The notes below the pieces were generated by a model. That model worked only from the letters and a program-made list of their open reading frames with translations. It was not told where the DNA came from and searched no databases. From NCBI GenBank assembly GCA_905221605.1, contig CAJNDS010000349.1, positions 81,001 to 145,000 on the forward strand: DNA of 64,000 nucleotides, in the 5' to 3' direction. Below, one piece after another: positions 1-10,222 of this stretch (position 1 is its first letter; each line of letters begins with the position of its first letter). Source of the DNA: Symbiodinium natans. Taxonomy: Eukaryota; Sar; Dinophyceae; Suessiales; Symbiodiniaceae. The position numbers were made by a program, and so were the translations under genes.

Positions 1-272
1 CTGGAGGTCAAATGTATCTTGTTTAGGGAAAATTCAATCTCACTTCATCTCTGGTGAAGTAAGTGAATCAAGAATCTATCTCAAAACCGGATGCAAAACA
101 CTAATCAATCAGACTCATTCACAATCACACCTTTTTCATGCCGGTGGCAGAAGATCTTGGGGAAAGTTCGAGTAGAACTCCCACCGCACCATACCTACGG
201 CATGCGTGCTGCATCCAAATGCTTTGGATACGGGACATGACATCAGGAGATGATCATGCCTCTCACAACCCC
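1..272 (-). repeat. E1 split direct repeat A, outer copy (3' end, truncated by window)
   Basis: Matches 578-849 at a fixed offset of 577 with only a few substitutions (for example at 16, about 137 and about 183). The match must begin left of base 1, because the inner copy extends further, to 544. Confidence 0.93.
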
Positions 273-288
273 GGGTGGGCTGGGTGGG
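273..288 (-). other. G-rich/C-rich box between the E1 repeats
   Basis: Plus strand reads GGGTGGGCTGGGTGGG, which is C-rich on the element sense strand. The identical 16-mer occurs at the same place in element X (28786-28801), and related boxes occur in Y and E2. It can form a G-quadruplex on the first-strand cDNA. Its role in replication or circle formation is inferred. Confidence 0.75.
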
Positions 289-543
289 AGACAAAAATTT
301 TTCTGTGCACCTTACTCGAACCGAGGTGCTGCAGATATCACATGTTGTTTCACAAAACATGACATCTGCGTGCTGCACTTGCCATTTTAAATGTCATGAT
401 GCGTGCATGTGTGTGCATCACAAATGGACACGTCCCGTTTTAAAACAAAACACCGCAAATGCAACCAGAAATTTTTCCCAAGAAAAATTTCGTGATACAG
501 CCACAGAAATAATGCCTTGTCCATCGCGATGGAAGGCCGTCTT
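288..543 (-). repeat. E1 split direct repeat B, inner copy
   Basis: Matches 9032-9305. This copy lacks 18 bases that the outer copy has at about 9115-9132. It abuts the inner A copy directly at 543/544. Confidence 0.92.
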
Positions 544-849
544 ATTTCTGTTTGCTGTAAATTGCATTTGCTTTCAACTGGAGGTCAAATGTTTCTTGTT
601 TAGGGAAAATTCAATCTCACTTCATCTCTGGTGAAGTAAGTGAATCAAGAATCTATCTCAAAACCGGATGCAAAACACTAATCAATCAGACTCATTCACA
701 ATCACACCTTTTTCACGCCGGTGGCAGAAGATCTTGGGGAAAGTTCGAGTAGAACTCCCAGCGCACCATACCTACGGCATGCGTGCTGCATCCAAATGCT
801 TTGGATACGGGACATGACATCAGGAGATGATCATGCCTCTCACAACCCC
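544..849 (-). repeat. E1 split direct repeat A, inner copy
   Basis: Bases 578-849 match 1-272. Bases 544-577 are probably also part of the repeat, with their partner outside the window. The RNase H reading frame runs to its stop at 840, just inside this repeat. Confidence 0.88.
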
Positions 850-3800
850 CAAGACTCAAAGGCGTGATCAACGAGTGTATCAAGATCGATCGTGAATTCT
901 TTGCCCAGCTCCGGATCTTTAGAGCCGCGTGAGGGGGCATCTGCCACGTTTGAGCAGGTGTTCACGCGTTCAAACCAGATGTTAAGCCCAAGCTCGTCAC
1001 ACAGCACATGAACATGCTGAGCAATAGCTTCTCCATACTTGTTGCTTGAAATTCCGGCAACCATACAGGCCAGGGCACCCTCGTTGTCAGTAAACACAAC
1101 GAGGTTGGTACTGCGAATGAGCGGAGCCCACAACCTGAGTCCGACAAGGATGGCTAAGCATTCGTACTCGAAAATGGGGTTGCCGCTCTCAGGATTCATG
1201 CGACGTCTCACATGCTCAGACGCGCGGTCACTGAAAAAGCCCATCTTCGAACCCACTTCATTAACAAGAACACCACCCAAGCCTACGTTATCACCCTCAC
1301 AAGAGGCATCGACATAAAGATGCATGGTAGTCAAGATGTTGGCGCAGATCACCCTGGGCGGTGAGAAGTTGACTCGATCGCGCAACCTTAGTAGGGCTAC
1401 CCTGGTGCACTCATCCAGGTGTCCTCCCCCTCGTTGCACAAACCGCGACAGTTGTTTGTAGGCTGTTCCAGCAACCTTTCCAGCTATCTGGTTTTCAGCA
1501 AACTGGAGTCGGCCCCTGATGCGCTCGCCATCCTTTTGCGTGAGGTAACCAGACGAAAGGATGTCGGACAAGGCCTCGAAGATCTCGTCTCGCCTCGACT
1601 CCGTGTTACACAGAGTGATACGTCCGAGACGGGACTCAGACAAGTCGAACTTCAACCCCAACACTTTTGCACAGGAGTCGAACACAGATTCTTTGTCTTC
1701 GGCGACATCCCACCCCAACAAGCGGAATACTAGGCAAACACCAATGTCGAAGAGGCGGGCCAGAGGAGCCAGCTCCACACCCACAAAGTCGTCAAAATAA
1801 ACGTTGATGTGGCACAAGAACAGCACTACAAGGACTTTCCATATCCCTAGTGACACCCGGCAAAATGCGTGCACACTGTGCCGTGATCCAAACGGAAGAA
1901 CCTTTTGTCAGAAAATTCGGGGACATTTCCCTTTTGGGTCGTAGACGCACAAGAAACTGTCCTCTAGCGCCTCCAGGGATAGTGGAAGGTTTTTGTAGGC
2001 CTTGTGAAGGTCCCAGGACTTCAAGAGAAGTTGGTGCAACCTGCACTTTGCATCGGCCCTCAGTCGACGGGCCAAACCTGATGCTATGCAGTCGGCGGTG
2101 TGCACGGTGATTGTGTCGTACGATGAAGATGTGGCATTCAAACCACTTTCAAGGTAGTTATCGATGGGCCGTGTTTTATTATTCTGCACAACGCCAAAGC
2201 GCCTGGTCAACAAAGAGCTGGCCCCCAAGTCGCTCTCTTTCAGCGGCCCGTCCAGCCACCCCCGCTCCACCTCGTCCAAGGTGACTCGGTAAGTCTCAGC
2301 ATCCACCACATCATCTCCTGAGCTCTTGGTGGAGTTTAGGATGCCCTTCCGCATTCGTTGTGCTGACCCTCGCAGGTCATCGACCGCCATGGTGGCAGCT
2401 GTACGCTTAGCGCGGAACTCAGGGCAGTAGGGGATCGGGCCTCCTAAAGCAAAACCCTTAGACATATCCGCAACCAACGACGGATCATTGTGGCCGGCAG
2501 CCTCAATCATCTCGCCGAAAAGAAGCAGCCTTTTCTTGCTCAAGGTTTTTGCACAGTGCTTGGGCAGTGTCTCCTTATACACACGTTCTTGCTCGTCGAG
2601 CTCTGCGGCTCGCCCCAGCCACTGACGTAAAGCTTCAGTCCTACTGGCACCAACAGTGTGCATGCCCTCCGACGCCAAGAAGTCAATCGTTTGTTGCAAC
2701 TCAGGTGGAACTCCCGAGCTCATAAGACGCGGGTGCTTAGCCTCAAGCGCTTGCTCGATGAATTCATCGCACGTCCACGGTACTCCAACCCACGTCCTAA
2801 ACCTATCGGGAACCCTACCTAATGGGGGGGAGCCTTCCTCGGGCCCTGCCGGTGAGGAGGCTTGGTGTCCTGGCTGTTCGGGTAAAGCAAACCCCACACA
2901 CTGCAGCTCAGCCGTTTGGTCTGCAGTCAAGCGATCTGTGTGATTGGTGGTGTAGGCAACAAGTATGTCACGTGTCGCCCCATGCCTGGGCATTGCACAG
3001 TGCTTATGGTGGGGGTTAAACAGGATCCGGTTGGACTCGAACTTCAGCTCACAGCCCATCAAGTCAGGCACGTTCGGATCTGGGCAGGGCACGTCCCCAA
3101 GCTCATTGTGTATCCAAATTCCACCCTCGAAAGATGAAAGTTTTAAAACACAGTTAGGGAAACCTTGGGCATTGTTTTTGTCAACATGAACCCCTCCTTG
3201 AAGGTTTCGTCCAAGCATGATGGCTGAGAACGGATGCCCTGGTGCATGCTGTTTTACGAACTGACACAGCATAGTACTGACAGCCGGGTTGAGCCGCAGG
3301 TTAGTCCTAACCCCGGTAACCCCTCCCTGTGCATAGGCCCCTGTGGACCACGAAAACTCATCATCCAGGCCAGCACGTCTGGCCAAGCGATCCGACTTCA
3401 AGAGCTGGAACAGCTGAGTTACATCATCAGCCAAGATAGTTTTCTGTTGAAGGCACACAGAGGCGAACTGCTCGACGGGGCAGTTCGGGTTTCCCTGATT
3501 CCTACTGCTTGGCTGGGATGAAGGTCCAGAACGCGGCGTCTCTCCACCCCCAAGTGCAACACGACGCAATATACGAGAACCCATGGGCAGCTCTGGCAAA
3601 GGCGGGTCACACGAGGCTGAGGGCGGAACAGGCACGGCCACGGGCAGCTTGGCTGAAGCAGGCAAGAAGTCATGGTCAGATGTCACAACGACCACATCAC
3701 GGAACTCAGCGACCATAGGAGCAACCTTCTTGCCACGGGGCTGGGAGCCGAGACTGACCTGGGCCGCTCTATGTTGCTGCCGAACCTCATCTGACAGGGA

Positions 3801-4043
3801 ACGAGCAGGCAGCTGGAACCCACGCTGGCAGAGCTCCTCAAGCAGGAGTGCGGCGACCGCCTTGCACAACCCGAGCGGGTAAGCGGTCTCCTCACTAGTA
3901 GCATAGCGGAACTTAGACACACGACCCCAAGGCAGATGCTTATGGGAGGCGGACTCGCCAGGGCATGTCAGGTTGAGTTGGTCGAAGGCTGGCACGTTGT
4001 GCACCCACAACGTATGCTTGGGGCGGCTGCCCCGTAGCAACAA
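840..4043 (-). pseudogene. E1 pol: 2OG-oxygenase-like domain, RT and RNase H (in-frame UGA)
   Basis: One frame interrupted by a UGA at 1908-1910. Counting from 4043, residues about 230-370 resemble a 2OG-Fe(II) dioxygenase: H286-x-D288 in GGVHVDKNN, KLSSFEGGIW, distal His around 346-349, and an Arg-containing strand ending LVAYTTN. RT follows, with RFGVVQNNKTRPIDN, then motif A SWDLHKAYKNL. After the UGA the frame continues with LPFGS, the YFDDF catalytic motif, and an RNase H with Asp in LYVDAS, Glu in FEYE, Asp in FTDNEG and Asp in NVADAPSR. The stop falls between RIF and QKVLPFGS, inside the RT fingers/palm. It may be a nonsense mutation or a second readthrough site, since the codon context is UGA-C. 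Here the oxygenase-like domain follows the methyltransferase, the reverse of E2 and X. The frame is shifted relative to the upstream methyltransferase near 4035. Confidence 0.75.
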
Positions 4044-4711
4044 TGGTCAAACACAGCTTCCCGCAAGGACAAACCGGAGGTGCCCTGACGCCACGCAGTG
4101 GTCTGCCACATGAAAGAATTCAGTGGATTCTCGCAGCTGACAAGCTTGCCGGCAAGAACCGCCCGTTTCAGGGCTGCAGCGGTCACGCCATAGAGGCGGT
4201 TGGCCGCAGCCACACGTTGAGCCAAACGGTCAGGAAGCCCGGGTAGGCCATCAGGAAAGGTATCATCCCGACACGGTTCGGGATCGTGATCGGTCTCTTG
4301 GATCAGGCGAGCACGGGAGCTCGTGCCACACGGTGGTGCAAAATGCACATAAAGACAAAAAGGGTTGTCGATCATATCATGCAAAAGCTGTACATCAAAA
4401 TCACGAGTGAGATCAAGTTTGACCATGGGACAAGGGCAATGCCTGGGGATCCGATGATCGACGCCACAGGAATCTTGCAAGCCCACGGCACGAAGGGCCA
4501 CAGTGAGACGAGCGCTGCCCGCAAACACTTCAAGAGCATGGAAAACAGTCAGCTGCTTGCTACCGCCAGGGTGAGCTGCACTTTCTGAAAGGGGAACATC
4601 AGGCCGGGCAGGCAACACCTCCACCGGCAACAAGCCAGCAGGCACAGCAGCCTCTTCCACAGGGGCCGCAGGCTGAGGGTGGGAACATGAAGTGATTGCG
4701 GGCTCCGCCAG
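3968..4711 (-). pseudogene. E1 C5-methyltransferase-like domain of Gag-Pol
   Basis: The frame opens right after the UGA at 4712-4714 and stays in frame with the Gag zinc knuckle. It shows a Rossmann-type motif I (LEVFAGSARLTVAL), a PPC motif in HFAPPCGTSSRAR, and an ENP motif in CENPLNSFMW. These correspond to motifs I, IV and VI of C5-cytosine methyltransferases. Spacing matches the same domain in E2 and X. The rest of the domain (GSRPKHTLW onward) is in another frame from 4043, so a one-base slip near 4035-4045 breaks it. Motif order is clear, but I cannot tell which base, if any, it modified. Confidence 0.65.
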
Positions 4712-4714
4712 TCA
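4712..4714 (-). other. E1 Gag/Pol UGA junction (UGA CUG)
   Basis: The zinc-knuckle frame ends ...CPKKPA, then UGA, then continues open in the same frame into the methyltransferase. The next base is C, as in the other three DIRS-like elements of the window. Confidence 0.75.
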
Positions 4715-5942
4715 AGCGGGTTTCTTAGGGCACACATGTGCCCCATGCATACCTCCACACCGCATGCAAACGTGCAAGCCCTTGCTGCAAGTTTGTCCAG
4801 CTTTGGCGCCGGGACAGCCTGCGGCCATGTTAAAACCCCAACAGCCATGATGAGAGGCCTCGCAGCTCAGAAGGCAGGTTGGCGGGCTCAGTAGGGGTTT
4901 GCTTTTCCTTCCCTTTACCTTTGCCTTTGGGCTTCCGGGGTCTCTTGGCTGGGGGCCCCTCAGGGGGGTCAGGAACGCCCGGCGGGGCGGGCGCAGGATG
5001 CTTGCCCGAAGAGTCAGGAAGCGGCAAAAGGTGAAAGACTACGCGCGGGTCCTTCTGCAAATCAGCCCAGAGGCTATCCAACGGCAATTCACCGGTAGCC
5101 TTGCGACGCACCCCGGCTGGGGTTAACTCGGACAAACGGACCCAGGCAGCTCTATCAGCGTGAAGGAGTTGCTGAACAGTGGGGCTGCGGTATCCCGCCA
5201 GGACAGGCTGCTGTAGGTGGTTCATAAGAAAAGAGTTCCACTCTTGCACGCGAGCATACGTGCTAAGGCCAACAAGGTCCATGGCCAACGCGCGACGATG
5301 CAGGGCCTGGAACAGATCAAGGGCATGCGTCACGTCGCAATGCTGCTCTGCAGCGCGGTCCTTGATAAGGAGCACGGAAGAGGAAGAGCCCGGGGCCGCG
5401 ACATCAAGTTCCTTGCGGGGCTTATCCATACGCAGTTCCGCCTGCCGGCAGGTAAACTTCGAAGGCTGAAGATACGAGACACAGTTGTCAGAAATCAGCT
5501 TCAGGCAAAGGTCATAGCTTGCATGCGAGCACTCGTTGACACCAGACAAGTCAACACCTGCAAGGCGGGCAGCTTGTTTCTGCAGGCGATCACGCCGTTC
5601 GGCTGGAGGCAATTCTTTTGGCTGCTCTTCTTTATTCTCAACTAGGCACTTGGTCTCATTGACGACCAAAGTTTGTGCTTCGAAGACTAACCTGCGTACC
5701 GCGGCGACGGTACCAAGAGAGGGCTCGGCACCTCCTGCACCCCCGGGGACAGCTACTGGAGCAACTAAGGCCTTGAGTTTCTCGTCACTGGGGGACTCCC
5801 CGGGATGACCAGGGGCAAACGCCAGTTTGGCCAGAGTGTCGACGCCCTGGTCAAGCAGCCGTTGCAATGCATCATCTGGCAACCCCACCTTAGCGGCACG
5901 CTCTTTCAAAACTGCAGTAGATTCAGTCAACAAGGCAGACAT
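4715..5942 (-). pseudogene. E1 Gag-like protein with CCHC-like knuckle, frameshifted
   Basis: An ATG at 5942 begins MSALLTESTAVLKERAA. The core shared with the other Gags of this window is visible: GVDTLAKLAF, then RRLVFEAQTLVV. A basic Pro/Lys/Gly-rich linker (KPKGKGKGKEKQ) precedes the nucleic-acid-binding tail. The first frame stops at 4830. The tail (CWGFNMAAGC...C...H) reads from 4843 in the +1 frame, so this copy has a one-base lesion just before the knuckle. The knuckle frame runs to the UGA at 4712. The role is inferred from position and from the knuckle: RNA binding and particle formation. Confidence 0.68.
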
Positions 5943-6433
5943 GGCGCACAGGATCTTAGGGTAAGCGAAAACTGTACCTAACAACACCTGCACAGAGGTG
6001 CTATGGCAAACTGTGTAGACTGTGGCCAAAGAAGCTGCAAAGGTCCTAAGCACCTGCCATTAGAGCTTCCGAAAACGAGGTCAGTAATTGCAAACACGAT
6101 TTGCAAAACATGATGTCAAATCATCTCGTAGAATGCACCTTCTACAAACTCTGCAGCCGTGATCGAACCACGAGCTACAATCCTTGAAGACTGAGCGCAG
6201 CAGGTTGACACATCGTATTGTCGAGTTGCAGTTTGCTACAGAGAGCCAACTGAAGACAACAAGCATGTGAGCAGTGGCTGCTGAAACAGTCAAGCTTCAT
6301 CCCTTCAGGAAAGACAGCAGCTGGGACTCCGTGGTACCCAGATATACTGCCGGTGCCACGACCGGCAGTAAGGATGTTGCCGCGAACATCCGCAAATGCT
6401 TCCACGAGCCGCACGCAAGCTTTTCACAGCGCC
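5943..6433 (-). other. E1 spacer between recombinase and Gag
   Basis: No supported ORF. In RNA sense it is the 3' end of the YR message and the leader of Gag. E2 (32492-32883) and X (49391-49828) have spacers of similar length at the same place, which may indicate separate initiation or trans-splicing for Gag-Pol. Confidence 0.45.
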
Positions 6434-8479
6434 TTACCTCTCGAGGCGCCTGTCCAGGTGATGCAAAAGCGAGCCAGTGTCTCGGATGGGCTTAGCCATC
6501 GTACACTGCTTGCACTTCCAATGCTTGCTGTGCACTCTTCCAGAGAAGGGAACAAAACCTTTTGCCGGCCGACCGCAAAGCATCTTGCTGTCGGTTGTCG
6601 CACCTCGGGCCCTTGCGTGGATTGATTTGGTCTTAGGGTTCTGGAAGAGATCCAGGTCTACCCCTATGGTTGCACGCGGAGCCTGCACCTCGAAGCCTCG
6701 GAGGAAGCCATCATAATCAACCGGCTCGTCGGATGAGCCCGAGGATTCACTGTCGCTAGAAGACTCCAAGGAACCTGACTCACATACACGATCTGGGCTC
6801 ACGCCACCGAAGACTGCATCTTCCTCGGCCTCCCTGGCAACCTCAGTCTCACCTTCCTGGAAACCGGGAGCTCGATCCAAACTTAACGCTGAAGCCCCCC
6901 CTTCAGAAGGTGCTGCCTCGTCGGGCGCCGTGTCATTTGCAGGGCCAGCAACACTGAAGGACGGTGCAAAGGCCGGCTGGAAAGGGGGGCGAGAAGCAAA
7001 ACCACTCGGGAACTCATCAGGCGACTCAGCGTGCTCCCTGATCATGCCACTGCGGGTCAAGTCTGGAAGGAAGACCCCCACTCTGATCGATTTCAAGCAT
7101 GCACACAAGTCTCTCAACGGTCCCGCCTGCACATCGCGACCATATGCTTCGGAAGTTTTGCCCCTAGCCCCCAGTGAGTGATGGCCAAGAACGAGGATGG
7201 TACGGTCCCCGTAATTTGCCTTTGTCACCCACGAAAGTGTTGTGGCTTTCAGGCCATGGCTCGTTAGGCCATCAAGGACTTCGCCCATCAGCGCCTTGAG
7301 GATGCCATTCAGCCACCTTGTGGTTTCAGCAGCATCCACCGCGTCCCCTGACCAAGTGTAATCGCTGGCAAAACGGGGCAACATCGGGCCTCTGAAACCT
7401 TTCTCAAAGTCAAACCCAACATCTTTGGCAGCCTGAACAAAAGCAAGCCCCCAAGGCTGGGAGGCGAGCCCCTGGATCGGAGCCACCAGGATGAGGACAG
7501 CACTGGGTCCACTGGTGATGCGACGGCTCTTGTGCTCGTACGTATGTGCTTCGATATACCCTTCTGCCCCGGTTATGTCCAGGTAAACCTTGAACAGATT
7601 ACGCAAATCAGACACTCGGGCTCGAGCATACAGCTGAAACAACATAACTCCGAGCGCATATCGATCAAAACGGTCCAAACGGCCCCCGATCAAGGCCTCT
7701 TCAAGATGCTTCACCTCCTTCACAGTCAAGGTCCGTGATCGGTGGGCATCCCGGAGCCGGATGTTGGCAAATCTCATCGTCCCTTTGAACCATGGGTGTG
7801 AAGTCACATCATCACTCACCTGAAACCCCAACACAAAGCGACAAAAATTCAAGGAGCTTGCAAAATCCCGGATGGCACTCTTCTTGTTACCCGAAATAGC
7901 ATCCTTGAGGTAACTCCGGATCTTCTCAATTGAGAAGGGGAAAGCATCGCACCCATTGTCCGACGCCCAATGCACGTATTTCCCGATGCAGCGGACTCTT
8001 TTCAGAAGAGTACTTGTTGCCTTGCCCTCGAACGTCTCAGACACAAGCTCGGCACCATCACACGCACTCCCCGCAAGCATCTGGCCCATTGAAGATGCAC
8101 TGGTATCATGCAACAACACACACAACCATCGCCGCACAACTGCTTCCCTGTCCAATGACTGCTTGACCCCTGGTTCGAGACGAGCCTTGCGAAGGACCTG
8201 GTCAAACACAGGCGGTAAGGAACCTGATGCAGGCACAGAAAGTGGCACTCTCTTAGCGGCTTTGAGTTGATAAGCAGATACCGGCCACTGTGGTATATTA
8301 GGTCTTGGCATGGGCACACGTAGAGGCTGGGCGAATGGAACTGATGTTTGCACTTCAAAAACGCCCTTGAAAGGTGGCTTCTCCCAAGGCATCAATTCAA
8401 CACTCCGGGCACCTGAAAAACCAGCTTCCTCGATTGCTCTGTCAAGGTCAAAATCAGCTGGTCTTTTGCGATTCGACAT
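6434..8479 (-). CDS. E1 tyrosine recombinase (YR)
   Basis: I choose the ATG at 8479 (MSNRKRPADF) because E2 starts its YR in the same sequence context (gcaacATGTCGAAT). The protein is about 681 aa and uninterrupted. Catalytic-type motifs: Arg in ARARVSDL (about residue 286), Lys in YEHKS, His and Lys in HGLKATTLSW (about 406), LGHHSLG (about 428), and the nucleophile Tyr in EAYGRDV (about 444). This is the R-K-HxxK-H-Y set of phage-integrase-fold recombinases. A Ser/Glu-rich linker follows, then a C-terminal CGRP...CKQC knuckle seen in all four YRs here. It should integrate the circular cDNA without a target duplication, as DIRS recombinases are thought to do. Confidence 0.88.
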   Translation of the reverse strand: MSNRKRPADFDLDRAIEEAGFSGARSVELMPWEKPPFKGVFEVQTSVPFAQPLRVPMPRPNIPQWPVSAYQLKAAKRVPLSVPASGSLPPVFDQVLRKARLEPGVKQSLDREAVVRRWLCVLLHDTSASSMGQMLAGSACDGAELVSETFEGKATSTLLKRVRCIGKYVHWASDNGCDAFPFSIEKIRSYLKDAISGNKKSAIRDFASSLNFCRFVLGFQVSDDVTSHPWFKGTMRFANIRLRDAHRSRTLTVKEVKHLEEALIGGRLDRFDRYALGVMLFQLYARARVSDLRNLFKVYLDITGAEGYIEAHTYEHKSRRITSGPSAVLILVAPIQGLASQPWGLAFVQAAKDVGFDFEKGFRGPMLPRFASDYTWSGDAVDAAETTRWLNGILKALMGEVLDGLTSHGLKATTLSWVTKANYGDRTILVLGHHSLGARGKTSEAYGRDVQAGPLRDLCACLKSIRVGVFLPDLTRSGMIREHAESPDEFPSGFASRPPFQPAFAPSFSVAGPANDTAPDEAAPSEGGASALSLDRAPGFQEGETEVAREAEEDAVFGGVSPDRVCESGSLESSSDSESSGSSDEPVDYDGFLRGFEVQAPRATIGVDLDLFQNPKTKSIHARARGATTDSKMLCGRPAKGFVPFSGRVHSKHWKCKQCTMAKPIRDTGSLLHHLDRRLER

Positions 8480-8552
8480 GTTGCGCAGTGTACCGTAGTG
8501 GAAAAGTATCTCAGGCAGCTGCACACCAGTATCGAAGTTGAGGCTGACACTC

Positions 8553-8567
8553 CCCCCCCCCCCCTGC
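8553..8567 (+). repeat. Poly-C tract upstream of the E1 recombinase
   Basis: An uninterrupted C run on the plus strand (G run in element sense), about 75 bases 5' of the YR start. Confidence 0.7.
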
Positions 8568-8596
8568 ACAGGAAGACTCAAGGCAGATCTGGTGGC

Positions 8597-9054
8597 CTAG
8601 TCCTCATGGAGGGACTGCCACTGAACGTGAGGGAAGGTTCTCTGCAACGCCACAACAAGAAATTGAAAACAGCTCTGGTTATGCAACACCCGCTCCGTCA
8701 AGGATTCAATGGCTGGAGCAGGACGCACAAGGCGGGGCTGCAGGCGGGCAGAAGCACGAACGTGGGCCTCTTGCAAAGGAGCGATCTGATCACGCAAGGC
8801 CCTAACTTCCGCACGCAAAGCCTCGACCTCAAGATGGTATGCACTCAAATCACCTGATGCCGAAGGGGCTCAACCTGGGCAACCTCACGCTGAAGCTCTT
8901 GAAGAACGCGATCCGCTGGGTCCATCCACCAGAGATCACTCTGGCTTGCACGCCCTCTAAGAGGGAAACTTGTTGAAAGGATCAGGCCTGTTGACAAGCG
9001 GAGCCGTTGCGCCTTCAAGCCCAGGTTAGAAGAGACAAAAATTTTTCTGTGCAC
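8597..9054 (-). CDS. E1 small coiled-coil-like ORF(s) upstream of YR
   Basis: Two short overlapping frames, 9054-8845 and 8848-8597. The first ends in a Glu/Gln-rich helix (DPADRVLQELQREVAQVEPL). The second begins at a TTG with heptad-like LEVEALRAEVRALRDQIAPL. They could be one coiled-coil protein split by a slip near 8847. The position after the 5' repeat matches the small ORFs of E2, X and Y, but the sequence differs. I do not recognise a function. Confidence 0.35.
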
Positions 9055-9305
9055 CTTACTCGAACCGAGGTGCTGCAGATATCACATGTTGTTTCACAAA
9101 ACATGACATCTGCATTCAAGAAAATGGGCACGTGCTGCACTTGCCATTTTAAATGTCATGATGCGTGCATGTGTGTGCATCACAAATGGACACGTCCCGT
9201 TTTAAAACAAAACACCGCAAATGCAACCAGAAATTTTTCCCAAGAAAAATTTCGTGATACAGCCACAGAAATAATGCCTTGTCCATCGCGATGGAAGGCC
9301 GTCTT
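9032..9305 (-). repeat. E1 split direct repeat B, outer copy (5' end)
   Basis: Same sequence as 288-543, plus 18 extra bases at about 9115-9132. It ends abruptly at 9305, where the cluster exon resumes. This marks the 5' boundary of E1. Confidence 0.92.
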
Positions 9306-10113
9306 CCCATGAAAAAAGCGCTGCCCTCCAAGACCATCTTTAACTCTGTCAGGCCGTAGTCGGTGCTGTAGAACAGCTTGCTCATTCCCTTTCCAAATGA
9401 CCAGTAGCAAGGCTGGAACACTTCCTGCAGGTCCGCATCCGTGGTGATGTCCAGGCATTCGGCAGCTGCTGATGTCCCCAAGAGGCCTGTCCAAGCCCTG
9501 TCAATCTTGCCAGCCAAGGCTGGCTTTGCCACCAACGCCAAGGACACTTCGACCTTCTTCTTGTCCTTCTTCCACAGCTCCTGGACCCATTCCTTCTGCT
9601 GACCGTAATACGGCATGGCAAGCCACTCATCCCTTAAGGATTTGGTCTGAGCGGCCATGATCTTGAGGCAGGAGTTCGGATGCTTGCCACACAACCAGTC
9701 CATGATGTTGAAGCAGGGTGAGGACAAATTGAAAACCTCGCCCATGTCCTGTCCAGCAGCTTTTGCCCCCGTCACGGACTTCAGCAAGTCTGCCCCCATC
9801 TGGGTGTCGGTGCCACTTGGCGGGCCAGAGCTGATGGGCTGCTTGCTCCCAGCAGCAACAGCAGCCGCTTTGGCGCTCGCAGCCGCCTTCTTCCCGGCAA
9901 GCTTTCCATTTCTCTTCTTGAACTCACTCACCCACTTTCGAGTCTGCGCCATGAATGTCTTCAAGCAGGTGGCCCTCTCGGCCGTGGCCAAGTTCTTCAC
10001 CTGCCTGCACACGTCCATGTAGAGCTGGTTCCAGTGCTGGGCGGCATTCTCCAATTCCTCCGGCGGGCTCTTGTCCTTCTCCGCTTGCCAGTGCCTGGGG
10101 TGACTGACTCTGA
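9306..10113 (-). pseudogene. Downstream exon of the cluster Cys-rich/coiled-coil gene, cut by E1
   Basis: The open frame reads SHPRHWQAEKDKSPPEEL, then ENAAQHWNQLYMDVC, and continues to FFMG at 9306, where the E1 repeat begins. An Ala/Lys-rich stretch (GKKAAASAKAAAVAAG) separates two alpha-helical-looking blocks. No domain is recognised. On the minus strand the frame is preceded by a ten-base poly-T tract and CAG at 10114-10116, an ideal 3' splice site. It is therefore probably a later exon of the gene at 10223-11389. The true C terminus lies beyond E1, outside the window. Confidence 0.5.
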
Positions 10114-10129
10114 CTGCAAAAAAAAAAGG
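10114..10129 (-). other. Probable 3' splice acceptor
   Basis: The minus strand reads a T run followed by GCAG immediately before the open frame of the 9306-10113 exon. A donor was not identified with confidence between 10130 and 10230. Confidence 0.5.
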
Positions 10130-10222
10130 CCGGACTCAAGCCTTAACATGTTTGACATGATATCTGGGTTTGTGGTATAGGGTCAGGGCCCAGTCAGGGC
10201 TAACAACACGCCTGACACGAAA

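Larger units (their letters stand above)
1..9305 (-). mobile_element. E1: DIRS/PAT-like tyrosine-recombinase retrotransposon
   Basis: Minus-strand element whose 5' end is at 9305 and whose 3' end runs off the window at base 1. Its order is outer repeat (9305-9032), small ORFs, tyrosine recombinase, Gag, methyltransferase, 2OG-like domain plus RT plus RNase H, then inner repeat, inner repeat and outer repeat (849-1). The two repeat types are arranged B-...-A-B-A in split direct repeats, which is the known PAT-like DIRS layout. No LTR and no DDE integrase is seen. Gag, the methyltransferase-Pol junction and RT each carry one lesion, so this copy is probably defective, although its recombinase ORF is open. 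It interrupts the exon that ends at 9306. Confidence 0.88.

Noticed and set aside
9115-9132. 18 extra bases in the outer B repeat of E1 that loosely resemble a degraded spliced leader (CCCATTTT on the minus strand)
   Set aside because: The match needs gaps and several mismatches, and it does not replace upstream sequence at an AG acceptor as in X. A plain indel explains it.
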